Assembly: GCA_012103325.1 (NCBI GenBank)
Contig: WLWY01000020.1
Location: 1-34,907 of the forward strand
DNA from: Alphaproteobacteria bacterium
Lineage (GTDB): Bacteria > Pseudomonadota > Alphaproteobacteria > UBA8366 > GCA-2717185
Reading direction: 5' to 3'
DNA: 34,907 nucleotides
Positions 15,633-23,074 of the stretch are shown piece by piece; position 1 is the first letter of the stretch; each line of letters starts with the position of its first letter. Made by a program: the position numbers and the translations under genes. A model generated the notes under the pieces. That model was not told where the DNA came from, did not search any database, and was given only the letters and a program-made list of their open reading frames with translations.

Positions 15633-16424
15633 ATGAACATCCGGCTCGCTCTCGCAACCGCCGCCCTTATCGCGGCGCTTCCCCTGCACGCGGCACAGGC
15701 CGCACCGCAAATTCTCGGCCTTCTGGCGGACAGCGCCGTACCGTTTCATTGTGAAGACGGGATGTGTACCGCCGAAGTCAGCGCTATCTGCTTGCAGCAA
15801 GAACGGGACTTGCCCGCCTGGGGTACGGCTTATCGCGCCACCGAGCCGGAGCGTCTCTCGCTCACGGGCACGCGCGCCGATGGCAGTGCTGCGAGTATGC
15901 CGATCGGCGAGATTGCGGATTTTGAAAGCGCGCGTGGATCTTGGGCGGTGACAATCCGCGTGCCTGAAGCGGCGGTTCGTGCGCTCGGCCTGACAGATGC
16001 CGCACTCACGATCGAAGGCCGTGTGGCCCTCGCCCCGGTGCCGGAGCCGGGCGACCCGCTGCCACAAACGGCCGGAGAGATTGCCGCCGCCGTGACAGCG
16101 TTCCGCAAACCGCATCAGTCCATTGTTGGCGACACAGCGCCCGGCATGGCGGCAGCGCATGTAATGAACGAGATGATCAACACGCTGCCCCACGTTACTC
16201 TCCATCCGGACAAGCGGGGCGGTGACCTGTGGCGTAAGACGTTTGGTAGCGATGCGCACGACCAACCCGGCATGCAGCAGGCGGCAACGTTCTACGACAT
16301 CTGCGCGCAGAAATTGATCCTTGTCGACCCGGTTACCTTGCGCCACTGCTTGCGGCTTGGCCATGACGACTTCGTCACCAAGGTGAACGTTCGTTATTGG
16401 GACGCGAGCAAGCCTGGAGTCTAG
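15633..16424 (+). CDS. Secreted protein of unknown function
   Basis: A 263-residue protein with a clear signal peptide (NIRLALATAALIAALPLHA, cleavage probably after AQA), hence periplasmic or exported. The mature part has four cysteines, two of them close together (FHCEDGMCTAE), and a histidine-bearing C-terminal stretch (HCLRLGHDDFVTKVNVRYWD). I do not recognise a family. AAGGAGG precedes the ATG at 15633, seven codons inside a longer open frame. The gene ends on the same CTAG that ends boxB on the other strand, so the two transcripts converge with overlapping stop codons. Confidence 0.75.
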   Translation: MNIRLALATAALIAALPLHAAQAAPQILGLLADSAVPFHCEDGMCTAEVSAICLQQERDLPAWGTAYRATEPERLSLTGTRADGSAASMPIGEIADFESARGSWAVTIRVPEAAVRALGLTDAALTIEGRVALAPVPEPGDPLPQTAGEIAAAVTAFRKPHQSIVGDTAPGMAAAHVMNEMINTLPHVTLHPDKRGGDLWRKTFGSDAHDQPGMQQAATFYDICAQKLILVDPVTLRHCLRLGHDDFVTKVNVRYWDASKPGV

Positions 16425-17836
16425 TGGAACCGAACGTATTCGTAGTCCAGCGGCTGACCATGAATGCCGCGCCGCGGCGGGGCGATCCAGGACGCCATCT
16501 TGCCGGGTTCTATTACCGGGATCATGATCGATTGGATATATTCATGATCAGCGGCGGTCGGTAGCCACGCGTCCTTGCGCTGCTCCCATTCCGCGTCGTC
16601 GATAATTTTGCCTTCCGGCGTCGCATGCATCGCGGTGAAAGCGCCGATGCCGCGATTGAACGCCTCATGCGGCAGGGTCAGTTTGAAATTGATATCGTGC
16701 TCGCGGATGATCTTATTGAACCGGTCGACACCGCGCTGGCTGTCTTTCGTGTAGTCGGCCCGTAAGCGCTCGTTGCTCGCGGTAATCGCTGGCACCTCAA
16801 GCGAGACAATCTTGCCGTCCTCGAACGCCGGCACGGTATAGACCTCGCCATCGAGCTGGTGATCGTCGTCGATCTTACCCTCCTGGAACCGACCCTTCAG
16901 TCCCATGGAAAAGTAGTTAGCGGCATTGGTCGAGCGCTCCTGCCCGAACAGGTCGAGACAGATCGAATAGTGAAAGTTCATGAACTTCTGGATCGTCGGC
17001 AGATCGATACCGCCGAACTTGCGTACATCGTCCGTGTCGTGTTCGCGCATCAACTCGCAGGTGCGCTGCACGATCCGCGCGATGCCCGTTTCGCCAACGA
17101 ACATGTGATGCGCTTCCTCGGTCAGCATGAAGCGGCAGGTGCGCGACAGCGGATCGAAACCGGACTCCGCCAGCGACGCCAGCTGATACTTGCCATCCCG
17201 GTCCTGAAAGTAGGTGAACATGAAGAACGACAGCCAGTCGTTCGTCTGTTCGTTAAACGCCTGCAGGATGCGCGGCTTGTCCGCGTCGCCCGCATGGCGT
17301 TCCAGCATCATGTCCGCTTCTTCCCGCCCGTCCCGGCCGAAATAGGCCTGCAGCAGATAGACCATGGCCCAGAGGTGGCGGCCCTCTTCGACATTCACCT
17401 GGAACAGGTTGCGCAGATCGTAGAGCGACGGGCAGGTCTTGCCGAGCTGCCGCTGCTGCTCGACCGAGGCCGGTTCGGTGTCGCCTTGGGTCACGATCAG
17501 GCGACGGAGCTCCGAACGGTATTCGCCGGGCACGCTTTGCCACGCGGTTTCGCCCTTATGGATGCCGAAACCGATGCGGCGGTCTTCCTCCGGCGGCGCC
17601 AGGAAAATACCCCAGCGATAATCGGGCATGCGCACATGACCATAATTCGCCCAGCCGTCCTTCTCGACGCTGATCGCGGTGCGCAGATAGACGGACAGGT
17701 TGTCGCTCTCGACCGGCCCCATATCCTCCCACCATTTCAGGTAAGCAGGCTGCCAGCGCTCCAAGGCGCGCAACAGACGCCGGTCGTCGGCAAGGTCTAC
17801 GTTGTTCGGGATCGTTTCGTTATAGTCGATACTCAT
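16421..17836 (-). CDS. boxB: Benzoyl-CoA 2,3-epoxidase subunit BoxB
   Basis: BoxB is the diiron oxygenase that, with the reductase BoxA, epoxidises benzoyl-CoA in the aerobic box pathway. This 471-residue protein matches throughout. Candidate iron ligands Glu121, Glu151, His154 (VEEGRHLWAM), Asp212, Glu241 and His244 (TEEAHHMFVG) are each offset by one from the ligand positions I recall for Azoarcus BoxB. Other typical text is YLRTAISVEKDGWANYGHVR and SYDLRNLFQ-like SLYDLRNLFQVN. The start at 17836 (MSIDYNETIPNN) is preferred over an ATG seven codons earlier because GGAG lies between them. It follows boxC by 27 bases. No boxA lies in the window. Confidence 0.95.
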   Translation of the reverse strand: MSIDYNETIPNNVDLADDRRLLRALERWQPAYLKWWEDMGPVESDNLSVYLRTAISVEKDGWANYGHVRMPDYRWGIFLAPPEEDRRIGFGIHKGETAWQSVPGEYRSELRRLIVTQGDTEPASVEQQRQLGKTCPSLYDLRNLFQVNVEEGRHLWAMVYLLQAYFGRDGREEADMMLERHAGDADKPRILQAFNEQTNDWLSFFMFTYFQDRDGKYQLASLAESGFDPLSRTCRFMLTEEAHHMFVGETGIARIVQRTCELMREHDTDDVRKFGGIDLPTIQKFMNFHYSICLDLFGQERSTNAANYFSMGLKGRFQEGKIDDDHQLDGEVYTVPAFEDGKIVSLEVPAITASNERLRADYTKDSQRGVDRFNKIIREHDINFKLTLPHEAFNRGIGAFTAMHATPEGKIIDDAEWEQRKDAWLPTAADHEYIQSIMIPVIEPGKMASWIAPPRRGIHGQPLDYEYVRFH

Positions 17837-17863
17837 CGCACGGACTCCATTTTCCAAGTTCGG

Positions 17864-19513
17864 TTAGACGCGCTTTCTGTCGAATGCCGCCTGCTTCCCC
17901 GTTCCAAACAGTTTCAACGCCCCCTCTTCTCCGACTGCGTTCGGCCGCTGGAAAATCCAGTTCTGCCATGCGGTCAATCGTCCAAATATCTTCGTCTCCA
18001 GCGTCTCCGGCCCCGCGAAGCGCAGGCTCGCCTCCATGCCGGTCAGCGAATCCGGTGAAAAGCTCTGCCGCTCCTCGATCGCGATCCGTACTTCATCTTC
18101 CCAATCGATATCGTCGGGAATGAAGGTGACCAGGCCGAGTTCTTCGGCAACATCTGCCTCCAGATCGTTGCCGATTTCATCGCGCAGCGCCGCAATGGCA
18201 TCTGCATCGTCGAGCAGGCGGGTCTCCAGCCGAGTCAGGCCATTGCCCATCGGCAGCGGTCCGAAATTCATTGCGGTCGCGCGTACCGTGGCCGGCGGCA
18301 GGTTCGACTCCTCGAAGGCCCCGTCCAGCATATAACTGCGGTCTGCCGCGAGCGCGAGTTCGAGCAACGTCCCGGTGAAGCACGACCCTGGCTCAATCAA
18401 CGCGATCAAGCTGCGCGATGAGACGTCCAGGCGCTTGAAGGTCCGCTTCAGGAAATGAGTAATCTCGTTCACCAGCCAATCCGAAGCGTGCGCTTCCAGC
18501 ACATCGTCATAGGCTGCCACCAACGCACCCTCCCCTTCGGTACGCAGTACCCAGGTTCCCAATTCCGGTTCGTTGGCACGCAGATGCAGGATCGCGTCGT
18601 CCAGATCACGCGCCAGCGCAAACGGCCAGAATGCAACACCAGCCGCGTGGAGTGCAGAGAGATCCGCGGGCGGCTTGGTCTCAGGACCGCGCACGGTGAA
18701 TTGCGCCGCGCTGTTTTCTCGGTCGAGCGCAATCGTCACCGTGTCGTATCGGATTTCTGTTTCGCTGATCTCGCGGTTCAACGGTGTCAGCGCGACCCCT
18801 ACAGCGTCGGTTGGCCGGTCGGCCCCGGCCGCAAACGCCGTGGCCCGTTCCACCGCCACCTCACGCAGGCGCGAGCGCGGCACCAACTCATCGACCAGCT
18901 TCCAGTCGAGCGCGCGTTTACCGCGCACGCCTTCGGTTACGGTACAGAAGAAATCGGCCCGGTCGCGCCGCACCCGGCGTTTGTCGACAACCCGTGTAAG
19001 CCCACCGGTTCCCGGCAGAACGGCGAGCAACGGCACTTCTGGCAAGGAGACGGCGCTCGACCCGTCGTCGACCAGCATGATGTAGTCGGTCGCCAGCGCC
19101 AGCTCGTATCCGCCACCGGCCGCTGTGCCATCGATTACGGCGATATAACGCTGACCGGAATGTTCACTTGCATCCTCAACACCGAGCCGTGTCTCATTGG
19201 TAAACTTACAGAAATTGACTTTCTCTTCGTGGCTCGACTGACCCAGCATGGCGATATTCGCGCCGGCGCAGAACACGCGCTCCATTCCTGACGTCACCAG
19301 CACGGCGCCGACCTCGGGATGCTCGAAACGGAGGCGCTGGACGGCATCGTACAGCTCGATGTCGACGCTCAGATCGTAGGAATTGAGCTTTAGCGCATAA
19401 CCGGGTTTGAGCCCGCCATCCTCGTCCACATTGAGGATCAGTTCAGCAACGGGGCCGTCTACCCGCAAAGTCCAGTGTCGATATTTGTCCGGTTGGGTCG
19501 CAAAATCGATCAT
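17864..19513 (-). CDS. boxC: Benzoyl-CoA-dihydrodiol lyase BoxC
   Basis: BoxC opens the ring of the benzoyl-CoA epoxide product of BoxB, releasing formate and giving a dialdehyde-CoA compound. The protein has 549 residues, the usual length, with two crotonase-like halves. The first contains FCAGANIAMLGQSSHEEKVN, FTNETRLGVEDASEHSGQRY, GTAAGGGYELALATDYIMLV and LPEVPLLAVLPGTGGLTRV, all characteristic. The ATG at 19513 begins the conserved MIDFATQPDKYRHW; no strong ribosome-binding site is seen, and an upstream in-frame start would add 13 unlike residues. It lies 68 bases after coq9 and 27 bases before boxB on the same strand. Confidence 0.95.
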   Translation of the reverse strand: MIDFATQPDKYRHWTLRVDGPVAELILNVDEDGGLKPGYALKLNSYDLSVDIELYDAVQRLRFEHPEVGAVLVTSGMERVFCAGANIAMLGQSSHEEKVNFCKFTNETRLGVEDASEHSGQRYIAVIDGTAAGGGYELALATDYIMLVDDGSSAVSLPEVPLLAVLPGTGGLTRVVDKRRVRRDRADFFCTVTEGVRGKRALDWKLVDELVPRSRLREVAVERATAFAAGADRPTDAVGVALTPLNREISETEIRYDTVTIALDRENSAAQFTVRGPETKPPADLSALHAAGVAFWPFALARDLDDAILHLRANEPELGTWVLRTEGEGALVAAYDDVLEAHASDWLVNEITHFLKRTFKRLDVSSRSLIALIEPGSCFTGTLLELALAADRSYMLDGAFEESNLPPATVRATAMNFGPLPMGNGLTRLETRLLDDADAIAALRDEIGNDLEADVAEELGLVTFIPDDIDWEDEVRIAIEERQSFSPDSLTGMEASLRFAGPETLETKIFGRLTAWQNWIFQRPNAVGEEGALKLFGTGKQAAFDRKRV

Positions 19514-19581
19514 CGCCACACCGCCAGTATCTGGAGACCAAGGTCTAAGCAATCAACGGATACCGCGCAATAGACAAGATG

Positions 19582-20220
19582 TCACGTGGATCGAGCGGTC
19601 CGCAGGAGCCGGAAGGGATCTGGCAAACGACCCAAGACCCGGCCGGCACGGGCCATGACCTTCGGCACCTGCAGGACCTCTGCGACCCGGCGGTCGAGAA
19701 ATGCCCAAGTGGCTTGGAAATCGTCGCTGTTGTCGTTCAGCCAGCACATCAGGGTCGCCGAATAAACGCCGGCCAGCAATGCCCTTTTGGTATAGAAATT
19801 GTAGTCCGTCGAGGTATCGCCGGCCGCGTGCCACATCGCATCGACGGTGCGGTAAAGCAGGCGTGTCGCCAGCGCCGCATGGTGCGGCAAGGCGAGCGTG
19901 GCCAAGCCCCGCCGGACAGCCTCGCGGTGTGGCGCATTCTGCTCCAGCCGGACGCGCACGGCAGTGATGATCCGTTCGCGCACCTTCATCGTATCCAGGT
20001 CCCGCCGCGCCAGCTCTTCCAGCATAATCTGGTCGGCATATCGATTATGGGCCGCGATCATTGTTGGTGCGCCGCCGGGGAAAAGCCGCTTCACCGCCGC
20101 GGCGTCATGCCCAGCATCGACCGCACCGCGCGCCAGCGCCGTCACGCTCCAGCCGTCGAAGGGCACGTGAGGCAGCGCCGCCAGCAGGATCTCGTCGCGC
20201 ATTTCATCCCCGGTCGTCAT
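19582..20220 (-). CDS. coq9: COQ9-family ubiquinone biosynthesis protein
   Basis: A 212-residue protein of the COQ9 family, whose members bind lipids and assist the COQ7 hydroxylase step of ubiquinone synthesis. The N-terminal part resembles a TetR-like helical bundle (MRDEILLAALPHVPFDGWSV, then ALARGAVDAGHDAAAVKRLF). The C-terminal half carries the typical DAMWHAAGDTSTDYNFYTKR and RAGRVLGRLPDPFRL. The start at 20220 overlaps the def stop as ATGA, so translation is probably coupled to def. A longer open frame runs upstream inside def but lacks a ribosome-binding site. A TetR regulator is the main alternative, and the TSTDYNFYTKR stretch argues against it. Confidence 0.85.
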   Translation of the reverse strand: MTTGDEMRDEILLAALPHVPFDGWSVTALARGAVDAGHDAAAVKRLFPGGAPTMIAAHNRYADQIMLEELARRDLDTMKVRERIITAVRVRLEQNAPHREAVRRGLATLALPHHAALATRLLYRTVDAMWHAAGDTSTDYNFYTKRALLAGVYSATLMCWLNDNSDDFQATWAFLDRRVAEVLQVPKVMARAGRVLGRLPDPFRLLRTARST

Positions 20221-20777
20221 GCGGATTCCCTTTCCGTTTCCTCTTCGTCGTCCTCCGACGCCACATAGTGCCGCAGTTCCTCGCGGAACATCAGCATCGA
20301 CATATCGGTCATCCGCGCGGGATAGAGAATACCGTCGAGATGATCGCATTCATGCTGCACCACGCGGGCATGGAAACCCTCCGCCATCTGCTCGATCCTC
20401 TCGCCATAGGGCGTGGTTCCCGAATAGCGGATAGAGGTCCAGCGCGGCACCAACCCGGTCAGACCTGGAACCGAGAGGCATGCTTCCCAATCTTCGTCCT
20501 GATCCTCGCCAAGCGGCACGATCTCCGGATTGACAAGGACCGTCAGCGGAACCGGCTCTCCGTTCCCGGTCTCCCGGTGCCCGGGCACCTGGAACATGAC
20601 GACGCGCAACGGTACATGGACCTGCGGCGCCGCCAGCCCCGCGCCGTCCGCATCGGCAAGCGTTTCGATCATATCCCGGACTAAGCCCCGGATTTCCGGT
20701 GCCGTCGGATCGGCTACGGCCTCCGCAGGAGTCCGCAGGACCGGGTGTCCCATTCGTGCGATCTTCAATATAGCCAT
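20217..20777 (-). CDS. def: Peptide deformylase
   Basis: Def removes the formyl group from nascent N-terminal methionine. All three motifs are present: GAGLAAPQ (45-52), EACLSVPG with metal ligand Cys100, and QHECDHLDG with ligands His142 and His146 and catalytic Glu143. Motif 2 reads EACLS where EGCLS is usual, a Gly-to-Ala change seen in diverged paralogues, so this may be a second deformylase. Length (186 residues) is normal. No ribosome-binding site precedes the ATG; a promoter is placed so that transcription would start at or next to it. The stop overlaps the coq9 start by four bases, an unusual pairing. Confidence 0.93.
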   Translation of the reverse strand: MAILKIARMGHPVLRTPAEAVADPTAPEIRGLVRDMIETLADADGAGLAAPQVHVPLRVVMFQVPGHRETGNGEPVPLTVLVNPEIVPLGEDQDEDWEACLSVPGLTGLVPRWTSIRYSGTTPYGERIEQMAEGFHARVVQHECDHLDGILYPARMTDMSMLMFREELRHYVASEDDEEETERESA

Positions 20778-20783
20778 TGCCGC

Positions 20784-20813
20784 TTAATATGGGTTTGCAG
20801 GGCCTTCTGTCAA
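20784..20813 (-). promoter_or_regulatory. Promoter of def, apparently leaderless
   Basis: On the minus strand a perfect TTGACA (20808-20813) and TATTAA (20784-20789) are separated by 18 bases. Only six bases, GCGGCA, lie between the -10 element and the def ATG, so transcription should start at about the A of ATG. No ribosome-binding site is present, which agrees with a leaderless message. Confidence 0.6.
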
Positions 20814-20863
20814 AGGCACTTGAAAACCCCGCAAAAACCATTATGAAATAGCGCTCTGCAGCC

Positions 20864-20892
20864 TTCACAAGTACGTACCGCTGTGATATAAG
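20864..20892 (+). promoter_or_regulatory. Promoter of rpsU
   Basis: TTCACA (20864-20869) and TATAAG (20887-20892) are separated by exactly 17 bases, each one mismatch from the sigma-70 consensus. The predicted start near 20899 gives a leader of about 40 bases before the rpsU coding region. It is divergent from the def promoter. Confidence 0.6.
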
Positions 20893-20939
20893 CCGCAGCC
20901 CATTACCGGTGGCAAAATCTAGAATTCAGGAGATTCGTT

Positions 20940-21146
20940 ATCGTTCAGGTAGTCGTACGCGACAATAATGTCGATCAGGCCCTTCGCGCACTGAAAAAGA
21001 AAATGCAGCGTGAGGGCATCTTTCGTGAAATGAAACTTCGCCGGTCCTACGAAAAACCGTCCGAGCGCCGCGCCCGCGAGCAGGCAGAGGCAAAACGGCG
21101 CTATCGGAAACTGATGCGCAAGCGGCTGGAGCGCGAAGGCTACTAG
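20940..21146 (+). CDS. rpsU: 30S ribosomal protein S21, non-canonical start codon
   Basis: Translation of 20940-21146 gives a full S21: VQVVVRDNNVDQALRALKKK, then MQREGIFREMKLRRSYEKPS and a basic tail ending LMRKRLEREGY. S21 sits on the small-subunit platform near the anti-Shine-Dalgarno sequence and aids initiation. A strong AGGAGA (20928-20933) lies six bases before ATC (20940), which is where the usual ATG should be. The next codon is GTT, where some relatives start with GTG. No ATG, GTG or TTG occurs in frame nearby, and the first ATG is 22 codons inside the conserved region. So either ATC (or GTT) initiates, or one base is wrong. It has its own promoter and terminator. Confidence 0.88.
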   Translation: MVQVVVRDNNVDQALRALKKKMQREGIFREMKLRRSYEKPSERRAREQAEAKRRYRKLMRKRLEREGY

Positions 21147-21174
21147 CCTCACGGTATCTTCCGCCGGATCGATT

Positions 21175-21214
21175 ACGCGTCCTCGAAGCCGTTTCGGGGG
21201 CGCGTTGTTGTTTT
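21175..21214 (+). terminator. Intrinsic terminator of rpsU
   Basis: A 13-bp stem (21175-21187 with 21193-21205, including two G-T pairs) closes the loop GCCGT and is followed directly by the T-rich TGTTGTTTT. It begins 29 bases after the rpsU stop codon. Strong stem plus T-tract make this the clearest terminator in the window. Confidence 0.8.
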
Positions 21215-21296
21215 GGTACGGAATAGAACAGAAGCCGATCTCGCCCTGCGGGCACCGTCTCACCGAACCCTAATACGGTTTTCACTAATACCCACG

Positions 21297-21326
21297 GAAT
21301 CGCCGTCGCGATTCACGTCAACGTGA
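21297..21326. promoter_or_regulatory. Two adjacent small palindromes before the DUF3179 gene
   Basis: GAATCGC and GCGATTC pair around CGTC (21297-21314), each arm containing a GANTC site. Overlapping its end, TCACGT and ACGTGA surround CA (21313-21326). They lie 39-68 bases upstream of the DUF3179 ATG, the right place for an operator. Confidence 0.4.
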
Positions 21327-21364
21327 CTTGCCGGTGACAAAACACGCCTCATACACTCGTCCGT

Positions 21365-22333
21365 ATGAAACAAGTACTGCCCGCCTTACTGCTATTTTTC
21401 ATCGTTCCGTTCGGCGCTGCGACGGCGAATCCTTCTTACTGGAAGAGTGAGTGGCCGAAAACGGATTTCACGAAGCATAGTGTTGCGTTCGAGGAAATCC
21501 TCTCGGGGGGACCGCCAAAGGACGGCATTCCCTCTGTCGACAACCCCAAGTTCGTGCCCGTGGCCAAGGCGCAGGATCTGACCGATACCGAACCTGTTAT
21601 CGGTCTTACCGTCAATGGCGTCTCGAAGGCGTACCCATTACGCATCCTGATCTGGCACGAAATCGTCAACGATACGATTGGCGGCGTTCCGGTCAGCGTA
21701 ACCTTTTGCCCCTTGTGCAATACTGCGGTCGTATATGACCGCCGGCTCGATGGCAAGGTGCTGGATTTCGGGACAACGGGCAAACTGCGCAACTCGGATC
21801 TCGTGATGTACGACCGGCAAACCGAATCCTGGTGGCAACAGTTTCTCGGTCAAGGGATTATCGGTGAAATGACCGGCAAGACCTTGAAGGCGATGCCGGC
21901 ACGGCTCGAGTCCTGGGCCAAATTCAAGGCACGCGCACCGCAAGGGCAAGTCCAGGTTCCCCGTTCCAAAGGCATGCGGAATTACGGCGGAAACCCATAT
22001 GCCGGTTACGACTCATTGCCGCGGCCATTTCTCTATTCGGGTGAGATGCCAGCAAATGTCGCGCCGCTGTCGCGGGTCGTATCGACCTTGGACCGAAGCC
22101 AGGCATGGAGCCTCGATCTGCTACGCGAAAAGAAGGAAATCCGCCTCGCCGATGGATTGATCTTTCGCTGGACGCCGGGACAAAACTCAGCGCTCGATTC
22201 TGCGGTGATTGCGAAGGGAAGCGACGTTGGGAATGTCACCGCCCAGCGCGACGGCAAGGACATTCCCTATTTCGTCGATTTTGCCTTCGCGTTCCACGCC
22301 TTCTTTCCAAAGGCGACGATCCACAGCAACTGA
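21365..22333 (+). CDS. DUF3179 domain-containing exported protein
   Basis: A 322-residue protein with a signal peptide (KQVLPALLLFFIVPFGAATA). The DUF3179 hallmarks are VNGVSKAYPLRILIWHEIVN, then VPVSVTFCPLCNTAVVYDR with a CxxC pair (CPLC), and later TESWWQQFLGQGIIG. The family is common in proteobacteria and archaea and has no proven function. The CPLC motif and conserved histidine suggest redox or metal chemistry outside the cytoplasm, which is inference. It is alone on the plus strand between the rpsU terminator and a convergent small secreted protein. No good ribosome-binding site is seen (CGTCCGT before the ATG), but the signal peptide supports this start. Confidence 0.85.
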   Translation: MKQVLPALLLFFIVPFGAATANPSYWKSEWPKTDFTKHSVAFEEILSGGPPKDGIPSVDNPKFVPVAKAQDLTDTEPVIGLTVNGVSKAYPLRILIWHEIVNDTIGGVPVSVTFCPLCNTAVVYDRRLDGKVLDFGTTGKLRNSDLVMYDRQTESWWQQFLGQGIIGEMTGKTLKAMPARLESWAKFKARAPQGQVQVPRSKGMRNYGGNPYAGYDSLPRPFLYSGEMPANVAPLSRVVSTLDRSQAWSLDLLREKKEIRLADGLIFRWTPGQNSALDSAVIAKGSDVGNVTAQRDGKDIPYFVDFAFAFHAFFPKATIHSN

Positions 22334-22366
22334 CTCCGACGAACTTTCATTGAAGCCAAGCGTTGC

Positions 22367-22672
22367 CTAAAGCAGATGCCCGGTGAGATTCAGGGGCTCT
22401 TCGATTTTCTGCCAGTTGTCGCCAACCGCAACCAGGCAGGTCAATCCGCCGGGTTTCGTGAATATGATCGTCCAGGTTCCTGCTTTGGACGCAAATACTT
22501 CAACGAGATTTCCATCCGCCGCCAGACCAGCAGAACGCCGCTGTTCTTCGAATCCTGAGCTCAGTCTCTTCACGATGTCGGCGCGCTTGCCGCATACCGA
22601 CTGAGCGATGGATGGCGTTGCAAAGAGCGCTATCGCTAACGCGGTGCCGAGTGCCATTAAAGTTGAGCGCAT
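22367..22672 (-). CDS. Small secreted protein of unknown function
   Basis: A 101-residue protein with a signal peptide (MRSTLMALGTALAIALFATP, cleavage near SIAQS). The mature part of about 78 residues has two cysteines (SVCGKRADIV and GLTCLVAVGD) and a beta-type middle (LVEVFASKAGTWTIIFTKPG). It resembles small periplasmic proteins often annotated only as hypothetical. The AAAGGAGGAG ribosome-binding site is excellent, suggesting strong translation. The upstream region is the 402-bp AT-rich spacer, with a CRP/FNR-type site about 155 bases before the ATG. It converges with the DUF3179 gene, 33 bases between stops. Confidence 0.78.
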   Translation of the reverse strand: MRSTLMALGTALAIALFATPSIAQSVCGKRADIVKRLSSGFEEQRRSAGLAADGNLVEVFASKAGTWTIIFTKPGGLTCLVAVGDNWQKIEEPLNLTGHLL

Positions 22673-23074
22673 TATGCTCCTCCTTTCGGGCGTCAGCCCG
22701 ATAATTTATGCGCACCTCCCAACGTCAACGCATATGCAGTGAATAGGTTTCTTATCGTTGTCACTTCGATGCTATTACTTCAAATAACAATGTACTCAAA
22801 TCATACTGCTAGAAAATACTAACCGCAGTGATATCGATCACATGTTTGGTTAACATTCACTAGATCAAGTAGTCTCCAGTAATCGTTTTGTATACTACAA
22901 AATATAACCAGAAACGATTTTGATTTTTTCACCGTAATACAAAAAGGTTAAAATTTGCATTACAGAAGAACCTGCCCACAACATAAAGTTAGGGTGGCTA
23001 AGCGGTTTTTCTTTGGAAAACGCCTGTATCGCGGCAATCGCAGACCGAACCGGCTAAAATAAGGCGTTTGCTGG
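22673..23074. other. AT-rich 402-bp spacer without a convincing gene
   Basis: This is the longest gene-free stretch. It is clearly AT-rich (22861-22920 has 18 G or C). It contains a CRP/FNR-like site (22827-22842) and an 8-bp inverted repeat AATCGTTT/AAACGATT (22881-22888 and 22912-22919). Near the pntB end GGCGTTTTCC and a run of A/T-rich sequence could form a weak hairpin, but no clear terminator is seen. Only very short open frames without ribosome-binding sites occur. Confidence 0.6.
22827..22842. promoter_or_regulatory. CRP/FNR-family operator-like site
   Basis: AGTGA-N6-TCACA is one base from the CRP consensus TGTGA-N6-TCACA and also reads GTGAT-N4-ATCAC. It lies about 155 bases upstream of the small secreted protein gene (22672) and beyond the end of pntB, so the former is the likelier target. 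Confidence 0.4.

Noticed and set aside
16859..18058. 399-codon plus-strand open frame opposite boxB
   Set aside because: It is antisense to BoxB, whose iron ligands are all in place; the open frame results from high GC content.
19582..20220. TetR-family regulator of the box genes
   Set aside because: The N-terminus is TetR-like, but the C-terminal half fits COQ9 and the gene is coupled to def, not divergent from boxC.
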